DNA from: Bursaphelenchus xylophilus
Lineage: Eukaryota; Nematoda; Chromadorea; Rhabditida; Aphelenchoididae
DNA length: 64,000 bases
Reading direction: 5' to 3'
NCBI GenBank assembly: GCA_904066235.2
Contig: CAJFCV020000004.1
Location: 2,790,001 to 2,854,000 of the forward strand
The position numbers and the translations under genes are program-made. Shown one piece after another: positions 1 through 11,600 of this stretch. The notes under the pieces are model-generated. The model ran no database searches, was not told where the DNA came from, and was given only the letters and a program-made list of their open reading frames with translations. How positions within the stretch are numbered: the stretch's first letter is position 1; each line of letters begins with the position of its first letter.

Positions 1-746
1 CAGAGGTTGTATATTTTGCCACGAGCAATTATTAATGTCAATGGTAGCTGGATTCGAGGTTAAAACGGGATTTATATAATTTTAGGGGCTCAATACATGA
101 AAAAATAAAAGTGCTTCAAACCGGTTGAAATTGATAATACTTATTCTAAGGGCTATTCTAAGACACTTTCTCGTTAACTTTTTTTGGTAGCTTACTGTTC
201 CATGCACTACAGTAAGATAAAGATTTTGTACTTAAGCGGGATTTTCTTCAAGATTGTTGCATCCAGTCTCGAGTTTTTTTGACTAGGTCGTTCAAACAGC
301 AACGAAGGTCCACTATACGTACACAAAATAAATTTCCGCTTCACTTCCAGTGTGTCTTGATATCATCGCTATCTGACAAAACTTCGTGAAATAACCCGGT
401 TGTTTCAAACTGTGCGGCCATAAAAAAATTTTGTATGCAAACCAACTCGTTATTAACCATCTCTATCAATATGGCGATAGTCCGAGCTGTCTACGCCCCG
501 TGGTATGCGAAAAATAAAATTGGATTTCATGTCACAGTAATCCATGTTACAGTAAGTTACGAAAAAAGTTAACGAGAAAGTGTCTTAGAATGGCCCTTAG
601 AATAAGTATTATCAATTTCAACCGGTTTGAAGCACTTTTATTTTTTCATGTATTGAGCCCCTAAAATTATATAAATCCCGTTTTAACCTCGAATCCAGCT
701 ACCATTGACATTAATAATTGCTCGTGGCAAAATATACAATCCTCTG
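1..746. repeat. Long-armed foldback element
   Basis: The first roughly 200 bases are repeated in reverse complement at about 545-746. The outer ends read CAGAGGTTGTATATTTTGCC on the left and GGCAAAATATACAATCCTCTG-like on the right. A roughly 340-base loop in the middle shows no reading frame. The left end coincides with the window edge, so a target-site duplication cannot be checked. This is a non-autonomous inverted-repeat element; its superfamily is not clear. Confidence 0.85.
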
Positions 747-784
747 AATCACAATAAATTATTTCCGACTTCTTTTCGGTATTC

Positions 785-855
785 GCACCCAGCCGGACTC
801 GAACCCGGGTCGCTGGATTGGTAGTCCCGACCACTAACCACTATACCACGAAATT
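785..855 (-). pseudogene. tRNA-Gly(ACC)-like sequence, probably a tRNA pseudogene
   Basis: On the minus strand the A-box-like stretch GTATAGTGGTTAGTGG and the B-box-like GGTTCGAGTCC are correctly spaced. The anticodon loop CTACCAA would give anticodon ACC (glycine). The anticodon stem pairs at four of five positions and the T stem at three of five, but the acceptor arm does not pair. It is best read as a decayed tRNA or tRNA-derived repeat. Confidence 0.5.
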
Positions 856-2341
856 TGTCGCAGCTTTTTTTGAACTTTTTTGATTGCCTCTAGAGCAGAA
901 TTTTATGCTGATTCCAAAAATCGTAAAATCGCCTGTGAAATTTTCAGAAAGAAAGATTCTACGGTCGTTTTTTAGCGGTCGATACAGTATTACGGTATGT
1001 TACAGTAGGAAAAACGGAAAAATAATGATACCATCGTCATCGCAAGGGTAGAAAACTTCAGTAACCGTCAAATCATCGTCCAGTAAGGTAAGATACGACA
1101 GCTGGACGCGGTTACTTCTAAAACAGTAAATTGTAAAAAAATATACCTTGATGAAGGTTTTGGGAAAAAATATTGTTCGCTTTTGCTTAGCACCTTCCAA
1201 CAGCCATTTTAGTGCAAAAAACTCAAAATCGATTTTTTTCTATGTCCACGGCCGACGCACTGACTCAGAAATCGTCTTTTAAAATCTCCAAAGTTTGAAT
1301 AAAAATCGAAAATTAAAAAAAAAATCCTTGTTTTTTCGGCCAATGTCAATTAGATTTGTGACTAGCAAGGTTATAAATGTGTGGTTGTAACAACTAGGAA
1401 ATGCTTGAAGAAAGCCCTACACGTGGAAGCAAGGAAAATGCTGAATTCTATTCGTATGCAAATTTGCATAATGCCCAAAAGGAAAAAATTTCGAATTTGG
1501 GAAAATAATTTGAAAATATTGTTGAAAAGTCGTATTTTAGCTAAGCAAAAATACCGAAAATTGTAAACCATGACGAATACGTGGATTAGTGCACCTTATA
1601 AAGTGGTTTTCCGGAACGAAAACGGTGCAGGGATACTGTAATTCGCTGAATTTTGGGATTTGATTGACCCATATGGATGTTCTGAATAATATTGATGTTT
1701 CTGTATGTCACTGAAGACTGTTGACCCTAACGTGGTAAGGCAATAGAGTATAGGTAAGATAGCGTAATACTGGGAGAGAAATTTGGAGATCCGAAGACAA
1801 TGTCATCGTTAGAAATTGGGATCAAGAAGTGAGTCGAAAAATTGGCAAAAATTTCAAACTTTCGCCGAAAATACTGTTAAAAAAAGTTGTTGGTTAGGGA
1901 AGATACTATAGAATTAGAGAGTGATGTTAGAAGGATAAATTAGGAAGAAAAAATGTAGACTAGGGCGCGAACTGCGGGGTCAAATCGGTATAGGTAGATG
2001 GGAAGCTCGGAAGTTTGGGACAAGTGGAATGTTTGAAGAGAAAATGAATACTGACATACAATAAATTGTCAACCGTAGTTACAATGTCATCTTTATGAGC
2101 TACGGTAAGCTAAGAGTGTCATTTGCCGCTAGATTTTGTAGTTATAGATAATTTATATTATAATATAATATTTTATGTCATTTTGATGACTAAAATAATA
2201 TAAACTGGCTAAAAGACTGAGGCAAAACAAGACTATCAAATCAACAGCGACTCAACACACTCCTAGCTGACTGTAGCGCCAGATTATAACAAAAAATAAA
2301 TTGTTAAATAGCGTAATATTCTCAAAAAATAGTGTTCCAAA
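856..2341. other. No gene seen; DNA downstream of unc-44
   Basis: AT-rich DNA with only short, unsupported frames. It includes the 3' flank of the unc-44 giant transcript (just below 2342). I could not point to a strong AATAAA signal on the minus strand; a weak AATATA lies near 2155-2175. Confidence 0.5.
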
Positions 2342-2617
2342 TTAATGTAATGTTCTTCTGATAGTCTTTGTGATATTCCCCTCCTCATCGACGGATTCAA
2401 TCTCTTGCTCTGGCTCAATATTCCTCAATCGGTCTTCGCTTTCTGTCCCGGTAAATCGGACATGGGAATGGACCGGGTCATTCGTTCTGGTGCGAACTTT
2501 CCGAATGATCGTCTCGGTGGTTCCATCGGGTTTTTCTTGCGTTGTCTGGAAGGTGGTGATTGTCTCGTAATCATCCAAAGCGCCATCCAGTGAGTCTCTG
2601 TCATCGTCGTGGTATTC
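2342..2617 (-). CDS. unc-44: unc-44 exon 19: C-terminus
   Basis: Starts [20 protein letters not shown] and ends in [15 protein letters not shown] and TAA. The pattern [21 protein letters not shown] then DEEGN-TKTIRR is typical of giant ankyrin C-termini. A conserved end after thousands of low-complexity residues indicates that the giant reading frame is maintained. Confidence 0.93.
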   Translation of the reverse strand, partial: EYHDDDRDSLDGALDDYETITTFQTTQEKPDGTTETIIRKVRTRTNDPVHSHVRFTGTESEDRLRNIEPEQEIESVDEEGNITKTIRRTLH

Positions 2618-5600
2618 CTAAAAAAATTGTCAAAGGTTTATATAAAATTCTTGTTTTTTTTTTTTTTGGCATACATTGCCTACTGTAATATAAAAAAAAA
2701 TAAAAAAAAAAGAAAATAAAGATCTCAATTCCTCACCTGGAAGGTCCCAGCTGTATCCGCACTCATTCCAGCTTGCGTATCTTGACTTTGGACTCCGGAG
2801 GTGCCTTCATCCAGCAAAGAGTCATCATGGTGTTGTCGGGATCCCGAGAACTGGGGTTCCAGCGAATCTATTGATGTTTCCATCCGATTCAAGACAGGCA
2901 TTCCACCAGAGGGCTCAAGAGAGTCAGCTGACGTGATCATGGCTTCAGCAATTATCTAGAAACCCAATTTTTGAAAAGATTTTATATTGTACTTGATTAG
3001 TAATGGAGAAAATTTTAAAATCCTTAAGAGCATAATTTAGAAATCTTATAGAAGTATTTGAACGGTGACAAAAGCTAGTTTCTAGTTCCTACTATATGTA
3101 TTCCTTTGTATTTTGCGCAAGACCCTCCAAAAATCTCACCTGCGCTTCGTTCAACGAGTCCTCGTCATCTCCCTTGATGCTCATCTCCTCCACTTCCGAC
3201 TCCTCTCGAATATCGCTCAAGATCATGACCTCTGGGCCGATGGCTTGTCCAATGGCCTCTTGGTTGATCTGATCTTCCAGCACCTCCCTCTCGATATTCT
3301 CAAATTCCAGCAAAGAGTTCACTGAGCCTGTGGCGGACGCCACCATCTGTTCGTTGTCGCTTTGGCCGGGGGAAGTCTGTTTTCCCACAACTTCTTGCTC
3401 CAGACGTTCGAATTCCAACAACGACGATTGAGATCCATCATCAGAGTCTTTCATTTTGACGTCCGGGTTGATTTCCTTCCGCACGAAGACCGTCGATGAG
3501 GCGTTGCTGCTTCCCGAATCATTTGAAGGCGAGATCTCGGCCTTAGCATCGGCTTCCATCTTCTTCGCCGCCAAATCGTAGGCCTCTTCGTTTTGATCGG
3601 CTTCAAGTTGGCCGTCATAGCCAACCTCCTCTTCAGCCACGGATTCAATTGCTCGTGTGCTCTCGGGAGTCTTGGAAGTCCCCGCCGGACTGGCTTCCGA
3701 CTGCTCCACACTCTGGGTTCTTGGTGGGATTGGGCTTTGAGGACGGCCGATTGGCTCGGCTGGCGCTAGAGCTCCTTCTTTTTCAACGAGATCAAAATCA
3801 ACGTGTTTTTCGTCAAGTTCGGACTCGATTTTTATCTCAACTCCTTGATCGAACCGTTCTACCGTTGGCTTCTCATCTTCGGATTCAGAATCCTTGCTTA
3901 AATCGGGCATATGGCCACCAAAGTCTTCTTTGGTCAACTCGCGGTCTTTTAGAATTGAGCCCGCCGAATCGGTCCGTTCAAATTCAATATCCCGCACTTT
4001 CCGCAGATCAGGTCGTTCTAAATCTTCCAATTTATGCGTCAGCTCCGACTCCTCGACTCCAAGGCCGAGTTCGCTGTCCTGAAGCGGCGTTGAGGTGGGA
4101 GATTCAGCGCCTCTTAATCGAGGCGAGAATGAATGAGCCTTCGCGTCTTTGGCTCTTATGGCTTCGCTTTTTGCGATCTCCTCTTCAGTCATTTGGATGT
4201 CAATGATATCGTCGTGTTGAATGATATCAAAGTCATCTTCCTCTTGACGTTTCGGGCTTTCCGCTTCGTGTTGTTCCTCTTCTTCTTCATGATAAATCTC
4301 TTCGGCCGGTTGACGAGCTGATTCATCGTGTTTTTCAAAGTCCAAGTCGGTCGACTCAACAATTTCCACATCATCAAAGTCATAGGGCTCTTCCGCGGCC
4401 TGAGGCGATTCCCTTTGCTCTGCAGATGTCACAGATTTGCTCAGCTCATCTTTGTGGGTTTGTTGACCTTCTAGACCACCTTGGGCGGCTTCTTGACTTT
4501 CAACAAGTTGTTCATGGCTCCCCAAACCTTCTCTATGCTCCTCTCTGTGGATGAAGTGAATATCGCCGGAGGGCTCAAAGTGATGTTCGTCGGGTAACGT
4601 ATGAATGTGAGCTGACTCTACGACATCCTCGCCTTCATACTCGACTTTCTCATCGTGCTTGGGCTCGTCCTTGACTCTGATATCCTCCGGAACATCTGAT
4701 GTTATAATGGCCTTGGCCAATGCGCTCATCTCAACTTGTTCTTCCTCTGTAAGGCCAAACTCGTCTTTTTTGTCTTTCGGAGATTCAATTTTAGGCTCTT
4801 CATGCTCTTGGACTGGTTGGACGAGTTCATGGCCTCCGGCACTCTCTTGACTGAACTGCCGTTGAATGTCTTGTTGAAGAGTGTCCAAGGATAAGATAAG
4901 ATCCGATTGTTTTCGAATTGGCGTCGTTGGAGTACCATCAAATGATCGGCGAGTGTCTTTGCTCTCAACAGCTTCTTGTTTTGTTGGAGATTCCTTGGTT
5001 GGGCTCTCTTTTTCATAGACACTTTCCGACATTACACTTGAGGGTTCTTCTGGATGCTCAATCGATTCAGATTCGACCAACCCATGATGTTCTTGGTCTT
5101 CGGCAGACACCACTGGGCGTTCATAGGCTTCTGGACTTTCTAAATCTTCTTCCGAGTCCTGTTTTTGCGCTAGATATTCTTTCTCACTGGTGATTTGACC
5201 AGGTTGGCTTTCGCTTTGTTCAATACCTTCACTCTCCACCAAATGTTCCTCGTCAATTCGCCTGAACTGGTCTTGATATTCAGTGGTTCCAGTGGTAGTC
5301 TCGGGCTCTTCATCCTCTTTTAAGAAACGGATTTTCTCCTCAACACTTGGTTCTTCGTCCGGTGAGATAATATCGACCGGTGTTTTCTGTGGGCTCAACT
5401 TCGGCGAAGCTGGAGGCTCTTCAGCCCCAAGATCAATGCTCTCCGACTCGACCAAGGCTTGACGATCAACCTCGTGTGTGTCTGTCTCGCTTCCAAAACC
5501 TTCCTGTGGATGACCTTCTTGATCTCGAGGCACTGTAAAATCGATGACTTTAGGCAGATCATGATGTTCTTGAAGATGATGTTGAATTTCTTCGGACTCA

Positions 5601-8600
5601 ACAAGTTCGGGGGAATGGGCATTCGGCTCGAATCGTTCCTCTTCTTCTTTGAGCTCATGAACTCCGAAAGCCTCTCCGACTTTGCCAGGAGAAATTGGCT
5701 CTTTATGAGATGGAGCCGGTTCGTGGAGCTCAACTTCTCCTCCAGTCTCTTCTGGATGTCCCTCTTGATCTCGTGGGACAGTATAGTCGAGAACTTTGGG
5801 GAGATCGTGATGTTCTTGAAGATGGTGTTGTATCTCTTCGCTTTCCACAAGGTCAGGCGAATGTACGTCGGGTTCAAAGTGGCCTTCTTCTTCTTTGAGT
5901 TCATGAACTCCAAAAGCCTCTCCGACTTTTTCCGGAGAAATTGGCTCTTTGTGGATCGGTGAGGTTGGGGTGTCTTGGAGTACGGTGGATTCATCAATAG
6001 TTTCTGAGTGAACCAAGCCACCCGATTCTTCAAATCTTGAGCTCTTCGGCGATTCCAAGCCTTCAGCGCTGGGATGATCAATAGATTCTGATTCCACAAG
6101 CTCTCCTTCGGCTTCAGACGGTGTTTCAGATGGAGCTGTTGGAAGCTGACGTTGCTCTTCTTCAGCCGTCTTCTTTGGCCACTCAACTTCTCGCTTCGCT
6201 GGAGTTGGAGTCTCTGGCAACTCCGGGGCTTCATGTTCTACAGTTTCGGAGCGCACCAACGGTTCTTTATCCTCTTCGAAGGATCTCCTCTTCGGTGACA
6301 AACTTCCCATTTCTTCGGGAGTCTCAACGTCCAGGGATTCGGATTCAACAAGACCATCTGTTTCGCTCACATGGAGCGCGGTGATTTGGCTGTCACTTGA
6401 GAGGACTTGCGAGCTTTCCCGTGAAATCTCAGATTTTCTCTCAAATTCGTCCTTGGAGTCTTTTCGGAGAGGGCTTTGGAGGTCTTCTGGGGACTCAACG
6501 ATCTCTGAAGAGTCTATGGTATCCTCTCCCTCTTTTTTGTCTCCTTTCAGCTTGTCATACAGAGCTTTTCCTCCGAGATACGCAGCTCCTGCAATCATTG
6601 TGCCAAGACCAATCTTTTGCGCTTTTTCTTCATCGATTGACTCGCTCTCAACCACCTCTTGATCATCTTCTTCGCTTTTCTTCTCTTCCTTTCCAACTTT
6701 TTCTTGCTTTTTGTCGACTCCTTCGATGCTTTCTGTGTCCACGACATCCTCCAAGTCCCCTTCAAGTTCCTGATGACTAACCACCGGCTCTGCCTCTTGC
6801 CTGGCATCAACACTTGTAGCGACTTCTTTGGCAATGTTGCCAACTGGTTCCGCTTCCTTCCAGGAAGGCGCGCTTGGAGTGGTTTGCTGTTCAACGTCGC
6901 CGACTGGCTCGGTTTCCAGCTGAATGTCGCCGGAGACATGGGTCTCACGATCGAGGTCTCCAACAGGAGTGGTTTCCGAGTGGATGTCTTCGGAGCGATG
7001 ATGCTGCTCGTCTGGATAGTACTCTTCCTCTTGCTCAATGGACTCGGATTCAACGAGTTCGGAGGGTGGTTTGCGTTGGTCTGAAACGGGGACATTTTAT
7101 ACGAAAGAAAATCGCAGAGTAACTGTTAATCTTTTTGCTTAAAAAATGGCGTATATAGCCCCTATAATTCACTCACCATAAAGTTCATGAACACTTTGTT
7201 CCATAACATCCCGACCACTCCGTTCACCCTCTTCGTAGGCTTGCTGTTGATCTCCTTCTTCGTCATGATGAATATAAATGGACTGTTGCATTGGGTCCTT
7301 CTCCTCATCATGACCTTCGTACTTTTCGCTAGCGAACTCCGGCGTCTGCTCAATATCGTAGCTGTAGTCGGTTTTCGGAGTCCGGCTCTCAGATTGCGGA
7401 GTATCAGCGGGAATGTAGATGCTTTCCTGCATGATATCCAAATTCTCGTCCGTGTCCTCTCGTCGCACTGTGGCTATGGACACTGGCGATTGAAGGTCCA
7501 GATTGTCTTGGGCGTCGATTCCGAGGTCATGAGGTCTTGGGCGGATTTCTTCGGTGGAGCTGTGATAAGGTCGATCATCAACCAGTTCGACGGGTTCATT
7601 GTCAATTTCATCAACAAGCTTTTGCTCGGACTCCTCTTTTTCTTCAATATCAGTTTTTCTTTGGCTTTCTGAAGGCTCAGTGACATGCTGCTCATGTTGT
7701 TCATCAACTGGACTGGCCTGTTCTTGGCTCTGCAAAGCCGCAAGTTCGTAGTCCTCCAAATCTCTTGTCACGTAATCTTTTGTTGATTGACATGGACTGG
7801 ACTCGTCATAGCTGCCAACAGGCTCGGCTTGGTGTGTTGGGTCTTCGCTTGGGGCGGTTTCTTTATCAATATCGCCGACAGGAGAGGTCTCGGACCTTCG
7901 TCGATAAGCTTCTGGATACTCTTCTTCTTCGGCTTGCTCATCTCCCGTTCCTCTCAATTTCTCGGCCAATTTCATTGCGCCATAAGCCGCCGCACCAGCC
8001 AACATTGTCGCCGGGCCAATTTTCTGACCCTCTTCAACTTCTTGAGCATCAACATTCTCTCTGATCGGCTGTTGAGAAATGTCCAAGTGTTCTGTGGACA
8101 TGGCCTCACTTTCGACAATATCCGACGCCGGTGAGCGGTTGATCGGGACCCTCTCAGTAATTGTTAGCCCTTCAATTGGTTGTTGCTCAAAAACGTCGGC
8201 AGTTCTAGCCTCATGATATGGATGACCATCTCCAATATCGAGATCTTTGACGCTAGCATTGCTGATGTTCTCCAACTCCTCTGAGCTCTCTTGGACGTCG
8301 CCCAGTTGGCCTTCTTCAGCTTGTCGAACTTGATGTTCATCTCCTGGCAAGCGCGACTCTCCTCTGATCTCGGCGCTCTTCAGCTCATAAACATTGTCTT
8401 CCGGATGTTCGTCATCAAAGTCTTTGACGTATTTGACGTCGCTCAACACATGGCCTTCCTTGTCCAAGACCTTTTCATCTCTCTCTTCGTGAACATGATA
8501 GTGAACCGGCTCGTCTCCGCTGGCGATGACCTGATCAATTGGCTCACTTGCATCCGGCAAATGAACCTCCTCGGCTCCCTCAGGGACATGCAGATCATAC

Positions 8601-11600
8601 TCTCTGGTTGTGGTGATCTCTCTGTCCTCTCCGCCGAAGCCAACAACATGTTCGACGCGCTTTTCGTGAACATGAATTTCATGCTCCCCTTGGACGGGTA
8701 CATGATCATCAGAGGTTTTCTCGGTGATGTCAAAGTCTTCGACAATCTCGACTTCTCTGGGATGGCCGAATTCGTCTTGACTCCACTCAGTGTGCTGCTC
8801 ATGAACATGAACTTCTTTGGGCTCTTCAGTGGTTGGCAAATCCTCCGGCGAAATTTCAATTTCTCTGCTGGCGTCGCTATATGATGTTCTTCGCTCCTCC
8901 TCTCCAATCGAAGTTTTTCTGGTCTCATATACCTCTGGATGTGCCGTATCATAATCTCGGGTTTCGATGATGTCCTTCAGAACATGCCCATCTGGTCCGA
9001 TGACCGTTTCATGACGTTCTTCATGAATGTAGACTGTCTCTTTCGGCTCTTCAGGGGGCGCCGGCAATCCCTCAATGAATTCTTGACTTCCTTGAGTTTC
9101 TGGGACCTCTTGGACTCCTTGGCGTTGTTTTTCATCAGCTTCTTTATCTAGCTTATCTCTCAACGCGTGTTCATCAACCGCTGGACGTTCAAAGTCATCA
9201 TCAAACTCGTGAACGGTTCTATGCTCTTTTCTGGTCAATTCTGGGCTGGTCTTTGCACTATCCCCAACATGACGATAACTTTCTACAGTGTCACCCTCTG
9301 TGGGCTCAAAGTCTTCGGCAGGGACTTGCTCATAGCCCTGTTTATCTCCTTTCAGCTTGTCGTAGATAGCCTTTCCTCCAAGATAAGCCGCTCCGGCGAT
9401 CATTGTTCCTAGGCCCATTTTCTTGGCCTTATCTCCTTGATCCTCTCCTTCTGGGGACTCTTCATCTTGCGCAATAGGTTCATAGCCTCGATGGCGCTCC
9501 TCACCCTCCGTTCTTTGAAGATCGGATGTTTTCTGAGCTTCTGCTGACTCTATTCCACTAGATTCCGCTCCATAGACATCAATATCTCTTCGTGATCTTG
9601 GCCCCTCCGCAGTGAAGTCTTGTTCTTCCGCTGGAGTGCCAATAACTTCAACCGAAGCTTCAGTTGGAACCGCAGGTCTGTCGGGAATCTCTGACTCTTC
9701 AGGCAGCGGTGAGGGATGTCGCTCTCTTCGCTCAAGTTCCTCCACAGTCTGCGGAAGTTCCTCGGTGGATCCGAAATGATGTCCAATCACTTTTTCATGT
9801 CCGTCTCTGGGCGACTCTTGTTTCTGAAGGGCTTCGGGGCTAAAGTCGGACTTCAAACTTTGATCTTCGGGGATTTCCTCGACTTGGTATTCGGATTCCG
9901 GTTCGGCCTCGCCGGTTTGAACGCTGTAAGTGTCGGATTTCCTTGACAAATCCTCGGATCTGGCCGACTGAGGGATCTCTTGAACAGCGGGGCTTTCAAG
10001 CGGTTTATTTGGGCTTCCAATTGACTCCTTCCCGCTCAAGTCATAGTGTTCCTCGTGTTCGACAACCGGTCCCTCGTCTTCTTGGGTTATGGTTTTATGA
10101 GTCACTTCCACATGTGGTTCATGAACCCCATCGCTGGTATAACTGTACTCGTACGAGTCCGTCATTACCGTATGATGTGGCTCATGATGGATCTGATCGC
10201 TCACTGGACTGGGCTGGTCGATGACCTCAAACGGAGATGAGGTCTGCTCAGGGCTACCAGCAACGTCCTGTTTATCGGCAGAATGACTTGAAGGCTCATC
10301 AAAATGTTCTACAGAGTACTTTCTCTCCAAAACCACTGGTTCTCCGGGACTTTGCACAGCATCTCCTGGGATATCATAGTGCTTTTCGTGTTCGACAACA
10401 GGCCCATCGTCTTTCTGAGTGGAAGTTATGTGAGTGACCTCGGTATGAGGTTGATGTTCACCATCGCTGGTGTACGAGTATTCATAAGTGTCTTTTGTGA
10501 CGACATGACGATGTTCTTGAGGTGTCTCTTGGCTTGGCGAGACGCGAATATCATCCTCTGTGGGTGAAAATCTTTCTGGAAGTTTTTCTCCGTCTTCTCC
10601 ATGCTTTTCAACATGATGTTCCGGGGTTTCAGGAGTTCCATGTACCACAGATTCAGCAGAAATACCTCCGGCTGGAGATGGCTCTGAGATTTCAGCCGGC
10701 GCTTGAGGACTTTCCAACGCTCCACCAGCAATGTCATAGTTGCCTTGACTCTCAACAATTGTGTCGGAGGTTGTAGTAGGCTCTTCGACTTGGGCGACCT
10801 CAAAGTCTGGAGTTTCTTTTTGCTGAGTGGCTTCGAAATGAAGATCTTCGGAGACTTTGCGAGCTGGCTCGGCCTCTGAGACTTCTCCTTGGCTCTCCGG
10901 AGTTTCTACGATCTGTTTCCGCACTGAAGCTGGACTTTGTTTGGCGGAATCTCCAACAGAGCGATATTCAACTTCCGGCTCGTGTTCAACCTCTTCAACA
11001 AGTCGGCCATGATCATCCTGGGCTACAATGTGATGTTCAAACTCTTCTTTTGGCTTTCCACTTCCATCATCAGTATAACTGTACTCATAGGACTCCGAGA
11101 CAATTTTTCCGGCACCTCCTTCTGGTTTTTGGTCATCATCAGAGTCGTGCCCATCATATCCTTCCCCTTGATCTTTGTCTCCTTTTAGCTTGTCGTAGAG
11201 CGCCTTTCCTCCAAGGAGAGCTGCGCCAGCGATCATCGTACCAATACCCATTTTCTTGGCTTGATCTTCTTCCTCTGGAGTTTGTTCATGTTGTTGAACT
11301 TCTTGTTCATGTCTTGTCGCTTCTCTGACATCCTCAGTCTCCAGTTCACTTGGCTGATCAAGGAATTTTCTGGCACTTTCGTCCGGACTGCTTTCTTTTC
11401 TCTTGGCTTCAGATTCTTCATGAGCGTGTTTATGTGGTTGTTGAGCTTCTTGTTCATGTGCTACCGCTTGCCTGACATCCTCAGCCTCCAATTCACTTGG
11501 TTGATCGAGGAATTGTCTTGTACTTTCATCCGGACTAATTTCCTTTCCTGTTCCGACAGGCTCTACCGACTCTGTAGTGCGCAACTCCTTCTCAAGATCT

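Noticed and set aside
5395..6234. 279-codon minus-strand frame overlapping exon 17
   Set aside because: A frame-shifted shadow of the VES-repeat coding sequence; it is Lys/Arg-rich as expected from reading GA-rich codons out of frame.
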